Positions 30,510 through 35,343 of a DNA stretch of 35,343 bases are shown piece after piece. Each line of letters starts with the position of its first letter. Positions within the stretch are counted from its first letter, which is position 1. The notes below the pieces were generated by a model. It did not search any database and was not told the DNA's origin. It worked only from the letters and a program-made list of their open reading frames with translations. This DNA comes from Chitinophagaceae bacterium (lineage in GTDB: Bacteria; Bacteroidota; Bacteroidia; Chitinophagales; Chitinophagaceae), in NCBI GenBank assembly GCA_021323155.1, contig JAJTCI010000010.1:1-35343 (forward strand), written 5' to 3'. The position numbers and the translations under genes are program-made.

Positions 30510-30676
30510 TGATTGTGTTTAAGCCCCGACGGGGAGATTACGAAAGCTGTGAAATTCCTGCGCCGCGCATGGCATTGCAGTGTCGACCGCGGTATCAATC
30601 GCAGCGATAGGTTGTAAATCGGGCTTAAGCGATGTATCTAAGCCCTGCTTAGATCTTCATATGCTGTGTATTGAAT

Positions 30677-30720
30677 AAAAAAATCCGCCAATAACAAACA
30701 CTTGTTCATCATATGGCGGA
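30677..30720 (-). terminator. Rho-independent terminator of the tRNA-Asn unit
   Basis: Minus strand TCCGCCA...TGGCGGA followed by T7 (stem 30684-30690 / 30714-30720; A-run 30677-30683 on plus). Confidence 0.75.
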
Positions 30721-30733
30721 CTTTAAAATGTTG

Positions 30734-30807
30734 CTCCTCAGCCCCGACTTGAACGGGGGACCCTCTGATTAACAGTCAGATGCTCTAACCAACTGAGCTA
30801 CTGAGGA
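30734..30807 (-). tRNA. tRNA-Asn (GTT)
   Basis: Minus: TCCTCAG-TA-GCTCAGTTGGTTAGAGC-A-TCTGA-CTGTTAA-TCAGA-GGGTC-CCCCG-TTCAAGT-CGGGG-CTGAGGA-G; full cloverleaf, anticodon GTT, CCA not encoded. Confidence 0.95.
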
Positions 30808-30830
30808 GTTTGTTATTCCTTTCTTCCCGG

Positions 30831-30886
30831 TGGCCCTCTGATTAATCCCGCACGTGCGGGACTCTAACCATCTGAGCTACCGAGGA
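30831..30886 (-). pseudogene. Degenerate tRNA-Asn-like copy with palindromic anticodon arm and no T-arm or 3' acceptor strand
   Basis: Minus: TCCTCGGTAGCTCAGATGGTTAGAG-TCCCGCACGTGCGGGA-TTAATCAGAGGGCCA; flanks of the palindrome match the adjacent intact tRNA-Asn. Confidence 0.8.
30846..30861. repeat. Perfect 16-bp palindrome TCCCGCACGTGCGGGA
   Basis: Self-complementary by inspection; occupies the anticodon-arm position of the tRNA-like relic. Confidence 0.95.
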
Positions 30887-30913
30887 GTTTCCGAAATGGT
30901 TTTTTCGGGGCAG

Positions 30914-30943
30914 CAAAAATAGGAGATTTTGAATACCTCCCAA
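30914..30943 (-). promoter_or_regulatory. Bacteroidota-type promoter upstream of the tRNA-like/tRNA-Asn unit
   Basis: Minus strand GTTG, with TTG at 30943-30941, then 19 nt and TATTTTTG (30921-30914), fitting TTG-N19-TAnnTTTG. Confidence 0.55.
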
Positions 30944-31079
30944 CAGGTTTTTTAAAGTTTTTGGCAATGTTCCAGGCCGCGGGGTTTGTGATCTGGTAAA
31001 ATTTGATAATATTAGGAGGGCTTTTGTGCATTTTGGATGAAAGCCTGATCTTATCCCTTTGTAAACTAAACCTACCACT

Positions 31080-32054
31080 ATGAGAAAATTAAATGCGGCC
31101 ATCGCCGCCCTCTTTATTTTCATCGTCCTGTCAGCTTTTTTCAGCGCCAATTTCCATAAAGGGGCGCAGGAGTTAAAGATCACAATGGACGACGGGGACA
31201 CTTATTCATTCCTCGATCTCAATCTTGACTTGTATGACAACATTCACGATAGAGAAAACCCGGATTATTACACGGCCAACCTTTTTTTTGATGCGGATAC
31301 GCTTACCGTTCCGGGATCCGGGGAGCTCGAGCAATTTGCAACCGGGAATAATAATGCGAAAGACCTTATCAGTTACGTTAACAGGATCTCGCTTGGCCGG
31401 GGGCTCGGTTACCGGAATGTTTACGATCGTAAAGGCAGCAGCGATGGGACAATAACCGACCACCGGTATGCCTTCCTGGACAGCGCTGGTTATATTGTTT
31501 GGAACAAGACCGACAATTTCAGCGAATATTATCATTCGCTTTTTAAGTCTCAACTGGCGAGAGGCCTCCTATTCAACGAAGCGTTGGGTATCGTCCACCG
31601 AATGACTCAAAAATACCCGGCGGACTTTAAGAAACGCGTTATCACCGAGATTGACAGCCTTATTGTTTTCACAAAGTCATTGAAGAAGCGGGTGTATTCT
31701 GAAAATAAGGATTTCAAAGTTTACTGGGAGGGGTTTATTTACAGGCGATACTTCGTTGATAAGGTTCCTGCGGCGGAAATTGAATCAGCACTTAAAAAGG
31801 CCAGGAACACGTTGTCGGCCGTTAAACCGTTAAGTGACCATGGTCATAAGGTGACGTTCAATAACTCATTCACTGTGTATTCATCCGCAGGCGTTTTCAT
31901 ACTTGCGTCAGAATCAAATAAAAAAGAGCTGTCATTTAATGGGGCTATCGAACAAGTGAAATACATCAAAGGCAAAGGCTTTGAAATAACCTATACTGAC
32001 AAGAAGCGGAAGTTGCATTCGGTAACCTACACGGCGCAATTGAAAAAAATTTAG
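31080..32054 (+). CDS. Hypothetical protein with N-terminal signal/anchor segment
   Basis: 324 aa ORF, hydrophobic N-terminus 'AAIAALFIFIVLSAFFSANF', no family recognised. Confidence 0.75.
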   Translation: MRKLNAAIAALFIFIVLSAFFSANFHKGAQELKITMDDGDTYSFLDLNLDLYDNIHDRENPDYYTANLFFDADTLTVPGSGELEQFATGNNNAKDLISYVNRISLGRGLGYRNVYDRKGSSDGTITDHRYAFLDSAGYIVWNKTDNFSEYYHSLFKSQLARGLLFNEALGIVHRMTQKYPADFKKRVITEIDSLIVFTKSLKKRVYSENKDFKVYWEGFIYRRYFVDKVPAAEIESALKKARNTLSAVKPLSDHGHKVTFNNSFTVYSSAGVFILASESNKKELSFNGAIEQVKYIKGKGFEITYTDKKRKLHSVTYTAQLKKI

Positions 32055-32055
32055 G

Positions 32056-33246
32056 TCAATATAAATGCTCGGACCGGTAAGGGTAACGGATATGATAGAG
32101 GTCGCGCACCTTCTGTAAGATCCTTGTCCTGAGTTCCTCGATGTTCTGCCTTTCAGTAGCGGAGACGAAAATGGAGTTTCCTTCGGTGAGATTGTCCCAC
32201 TTTTCGTGGAGCTCCCGAAGGATCTCCTTTTTTACATCATCGCCCAGCCACTCGTCAAAATTCTTTTCCTCGTACTGGTCTACTTTATTGAAGATGGTGA
32301 GTATGGGCTTTTCAAACGCTTTGATCTCCTGCAAGGTCTTGTTGACTACGCCTATCTGTTCCTCGTGCTGTGGGTGGGAGATATCTACCACGTGTAGCAG
32401 GATGTCTGCTTCGCGAACCTCGTCGAGGGTGCTTTTAAAGCTCTCTACCAGGTGGTGCGGCAATTTGCGGATGAACCCAACCGTATCGCTTAGCAGGAAT
32501 GGTGTGTTTTCAAAAACAACTTTCCGCGTAGTGGTATCGAGCGTTGCGAATAGCTTATTCTCTGCGAACACCTCGCTCTTCGTGAGCAAATTCATCAACG
32601 TACTCTTTCCAACGTTGGTGTAACCTACCAACGCCACCCGGATAAACTCGCCCCTGTCTTTTCGTTGGGTAAAGGCCTGTTTGTCTATTTCTTTCAGGCG
32701 TTTCCGGAGTAGGGTGATTTTTTCACGGATGATACGCCGGTCTGTTTCGATCTCGGTTTCACCAGGACCTCTTGTACCGATACCTCCGCCCAGTCTTTCA
32801 AGGTGACTCCACATACCGCGCAGCCTCGGTAATATATATTGATATTGTGCAAGCTCCACCTGTACTTTGGCCTGCGCGGTGCGGGCTCTTCTTGCAAAAA
32901 TGTCCAGTATCAGGTCGCTGCGATCGATGGTCTTAATGCCTACCGCTTTTTCAATGTTTTGTATCTGTGATCCGCTGAGTTCATCATCAAAAATCAACAG
33001 GTCGATATTGCGGCTGCTGACGTACGTTCGTATCTCTTCGAGCTTTCCTTTTCCTAAGAATGTCCGGCTGTCGGGGTGTGGCAGTTTTTGGGTAAACCTT
33101 TTTACAGTTATGGCACCGGCTGTCTCGGCGAGAAAAGCAAGCTCCTCCAGGTATTCATCCACCTGCTCCTGCGTCTGGTCTTTTTGAACCAGCCCTACCA
33201 GAACCGCCCGTTCTTCCTGCTGAATCCTTTGCTGCTTTTCTATCAA
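32056..33246 (-). CDS. hflX: GTPase HflX
   Basis: 396 aa; 'GPGETEIETDRRIIREKI', 'RVALVGYTNVGKSTLMNLLTKSEVFAENKLFATLDTTTRKV', 'SDTVGFIRKLPHHLVESFKSTLDEV'. Confidence 0.97.
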   Translation of the reverse strand: MIEKQQRIQQEERAVLVGLVQKDQTQEQVDEYLEELAFLAETAGAITVKRFTQKLPHPDSRTFLGKGKLEEIRTYVSSRNIDLLIFDDELSGSQIQNIEKAVGIKTIDRSDLILDIFARRARTAQAKVQVELAQYQYILPRLRGMWSHLERLGGGIGTRGPGETEIETDRRIIREKITLLRKRLKEIDKQAFTQRKDRGEFIRVALVGYTNVGKSTLMNLLTKSEVFAENKLFATLDTTTRKVVFENTPFLLSDTVGFIRKLPHHLVESFKSTLDEVREADILLHVVDISHPQHEEQIGVVNKTLQEIKAFEKPILTIFNKVDQYEEKNFDEWLGDDVKKEILRELHEKWDNLTEGNSIFVSATERQNIEELRTRILQKVRDLYHIRYPYRSEHLY

Positions 33247-33284
33247 GTGCTATAGTTTAGTATTGCTATATAAAAGAAAGTGCC

Positions 33285-33322
33285 ATAAAAATAAAACCCC
33301 GCCGGTGATTGAGGCAGGGCTT
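33285..33322 (-). terminator. Rho-independent terminator of the outer-membrane protein gene
   Basis: Minus: AAGCCCTGCC...GGCGGGGTTT stem with wobbles, followed by TATTTTTAT. Confidence 0.55.
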
Positions 33323-33340
33323 TATATTCAATCTGTTTGT

Positions 33341-34072
33341 TTAAAGTCCACTGATGGTTAGCCCGATGGACCAGGGACGTAATTCAGGTCCTACACCTTC
33401 TTTCAATAATGTAGTTATCTGGTATGCGCCATGCAGCGAGAAGATGCCGTATCCTACTCTCGCGGTGGCCGCGATCTTTGTTCCATTAAAGAATTTCTTG
33501 TCTGCCTCTTTCACAATATACTTGCTTCCGTAAAGGCTGGTCTCCGCTTTGTTTTGGAGGTCCTTTCCTTTAGTGAAAGCCTTGAGCATCGTACCCACTT
33601 TTGCACCCAGTGCGAACTTGAATCCGCCATCGGTTGAATTGGGATTGGACGTATATCTTAATTCAACCGGTGCTTCCAGGTAGATCGTGGTTAATTTGTA
33701 TTTGCTGAAATGATCCAGGCTGTCAGCCCTGCGGAAAGGCAATGTTGCCGCCGTAGACTTAAGGTCGATGTTCATTTTATCGAAGAAGATGTTGCTGCTG
33801 CCGATACCCGCCCCGTAAGCTACGCTCAACTTAGGGTTGTTCTGGAAAGGCTTCCCGAACATGAAATAGATATTGAAGTGCCGTGAAAATCCTTTTGTCC
33901 GGATGCTGTCTGGTTTGCCGGACCACCCATCGGCGCCAAACTGTATCAGCATGTGATCGCTGGCTTTGTCGGTGATGCCTACCTTGATATTTTGCGGCGC
34001 GGTAGTGGTATCCTGGGCAAACACGGAAGTGGCTGCGAAAAAGGAGATAAGCAGTGCGAAAATTTGTTTCAT
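33341..34072 (-). CDS. Outer-membrane beta-barrel family protein (PorT-like barrel)
   Basis: 243 aa; signal peptide 'LLISFFAATSVFAQ', alternating beta-strand pattern, terminal 'WSIGLTISGL'. Confidence 0.7.
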   Translation of the reverse strand: MKQIFALLISFFAATSVFAQDTTTAPQNIKVGITDKASDHMLIQFGADGWSGKPDSIRTKGFSRHFNIYFMFGKPFQNNPKLSVAYGAGIGSSNIFFDKMNIDLKSTAATLPFRRADSLDHFSKYKLTTIYLEAPVELRYTSNPNSTDGGFKFALGAKVGTMLKAFTKGKDLQNKAETSLYGSKYIVKEADKKFFNGTKIAATARVGYGIFSLHGAYQITTLLKEGVGPELRPWSIGLTISGL

Positions 34073-34291
34073 CCGGAGTCTTTTGTTTTGTTTTGGCCTG
34101 TAGCCTTCTTTTCGCCACCCGGGGGCAGGTCAGGTTAAGGCTGTATTGGTGATCAATGGTGTAAGGAGGCAAAAATAGCTGAATCAAACACTTATTGGGT
34201 TAAAATAAAGTCAAAAAGGGGCAGAGATTTATTTGCAACAGGGCATGGGCGGGGCTATTTTGCGGTTGCAAGCGCTATTCCAATTACATGA

Positions 34292-34699
34292 ATGACCATG
34301 AGTATGGATTCTTTTCTCGACGGCAAGAGCATTTTACTGGTAGAGGATAACACCATCAACCAGATGCTGGTTAAGTATACGCTGTCGGCTTCGGGAGCTA
34401 TGGTAGACATCTGTGATACGGGCTCCAAGGCATTGGAGAAATTGCATCACAAGCGGTATGATTTCATTCTTATGGACATTCACATGCCGGAGTTAGACGG
34501 TTTCCAGACAACCGAGATCATCAGGAATGAACTAAAACTGGATACTCCTATTCTTGCAATGACAGCGCTTTCGATCGGTATTGAAGAAGAAAAATGTTTT
34601 CGTGTAGGTATGAATGGATCCGTTTCCAAACCTTTCACCATTGATATCCTGAATACCGCGCTGGCAAAATGGGTGTATCGACAGCGTTCACCGGAATGA
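34292..34699 (+). CDS. Receiver-domain response regulator (hybrid-kinase-like REC)
   Basis: 135 aa; 'ILLVEDNTINQMLVKYTL', 'DFILMDIHMPELDG', 'MTAL', 'SKPF'. Confidence 0.93.
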   Translation: MTMSMDSFLDGKSILLVEDNTINQMLVKYTLSASGAMVDICDTGSKALEKLHHKRYDFILMDIHMPELDGFQTTEIIRNELKLDTPILAMTALSIGIEEEKCFRVGMNGSVSKPFTIDILNTALAKWVYRQRSPE

Positions 34700-34760
34700 C
34701 CCGTTTGGCATCCTTAGTAGATAATAGTATATTCAAGCTCCTGACAAGCCCTCCGCAAAA

Positions 34761-35123
34761 ATGAAAATCCTGGTCGCCGAAGATGAAGCCCTGATGCTCG
34801 CCGCCCTGGTGAGAAACCTGGAAACTGACGGGTACGAGGTGATCAGTACCACCGATGGCAGGGAGGCTTTGGAAAAATACCGCACCGAATCACCCGACCT
34901 GATCATCACTGATATACTGATGCCCTATACATCCGGCCTGGAGCTGATTGGTATTGTAAAATCAAACCCGGAAAAGAATATCCCGATCATTGTTCTTTCG
35001 GCCCTTGGCCAGGAAGCAACAGTGCTTGAGGCTTTCAATCTTGGCGCCGATGATTTTATCGCTAAGCCATTCAATCCGGGTGAGCTGAACCTGAGGGTCA
35101 AAAGGCTCCTTAAACGGAAATAG
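34761..35123 (+). CDS. Receiver-only response regulator
   Basis: 120 aa; 'ILVAEDEALML', 'DLIITDILMPYTSG', 'LSALG', 'KPFNPGEL'. Confidence 0.93.
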   Translation: MKILVAEDEALMLAALVRNLETDGYEVISTTDGREALEKYRTESPDLIITDILMPYTSGLELIGIVKSNPEKNIPIIVLSALGQEATVLEAFNLGADDFIAKPFNPGELNLRVKRLLKRK

Positions 35124-35152
35124 CTTATTTTGCTTTACTGATACCGACGCTC

Positions 35153-35343
35153 ATGAAGATTCTTATCGCGGAAGATGAGCCGCTTATCCTCCAGACCATT
35201 GAATTAAAACTGAAGAAAGAGGGGTACGAGGTGATCGCCTGCGTAGACGGACTTGATGCTTTGCAAAAGATCGACTCCGAAAAGCCAGACCTGATCATTA
35301 CCGATATAATGATGCCATATATGTCCGGGCTTGAAGTAGTTCG
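35153..35343 (+). CDS. Receiver-domain response regulator, truncated by window end
   Basis: Open frame MKILIAEDEPLILQTIELKLKKEGYEVIACVDGLDALQKIDSEKPDLIITDIMMPYMSGLEVV, closely similar to the preceding gene. Confidence 0.88.
   Translation, partial: MKILIAEDEPLILQTIELKLKKEGYEVIACVDGLDALQKIDSEKPDLIITDIMMPYMSGLEVV

Noticed and set aside
30831-30886. Second functional tRNA
   Set aside because: No T-arm or 3' acceptor strand and no 7-nt anticodon loop; kept as a pseudogene/structured relic instead.
30842-31201. 119-aa minus-strand ORF
   Set aside because: Runs through the tRNA-like relic ('SSVAQMVRVPHVRD') and its promoter; spurious.

Overview
This is a Bacteroidota window, most likely Chitinophagaceae-like; that is inferred from protein families, TAnnTTTG-type promoters and type IX secretion proteins, not from a database search. 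It contains: paaZ-like gene (-), iron-permease-like protein, a tripartite RND efflux operon, an aminotransferase, a small-ORF/PadR/PspC operon, a lipoprotein, gcvT, an SRPBCC protein, a small membrane protein plus an AI-2E-type transporter, a PorP/SprF-like protein next to a 3630-aa type B T9SS adhesin, a MATE transporter, tRNA-Asn, a hypothetical protein, hflX, an outer-membrane beta-barrel protein, and three tandem receiver-only response regulators (the last cut by the window end). Most is ordinary chromosome. The best second-look items are: (1) an apparent transcription unit in which a degenerate tRNA-Asn-like copy, its anticodon arm replaced by a perfect 16-bp palindrome, sits between a promoter and an intact tRNA-Asn; (2) two unrelated membrane transporter genes each broken by an apparent small (about 26-28 nt) frame-changing deletion, each junction lying inside a short inverted repeat; (3) a regular five-fold ~768-nt A-B-C super-repeat inside the giant adhesin gene; (4) dyads upstream of the PadR/PspC operon. 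I found no convincing evidence of a wholly new defence or mobile system and no CRISPR array. All calls come from reading the sequence and recalled family knowledge; no searches were run.
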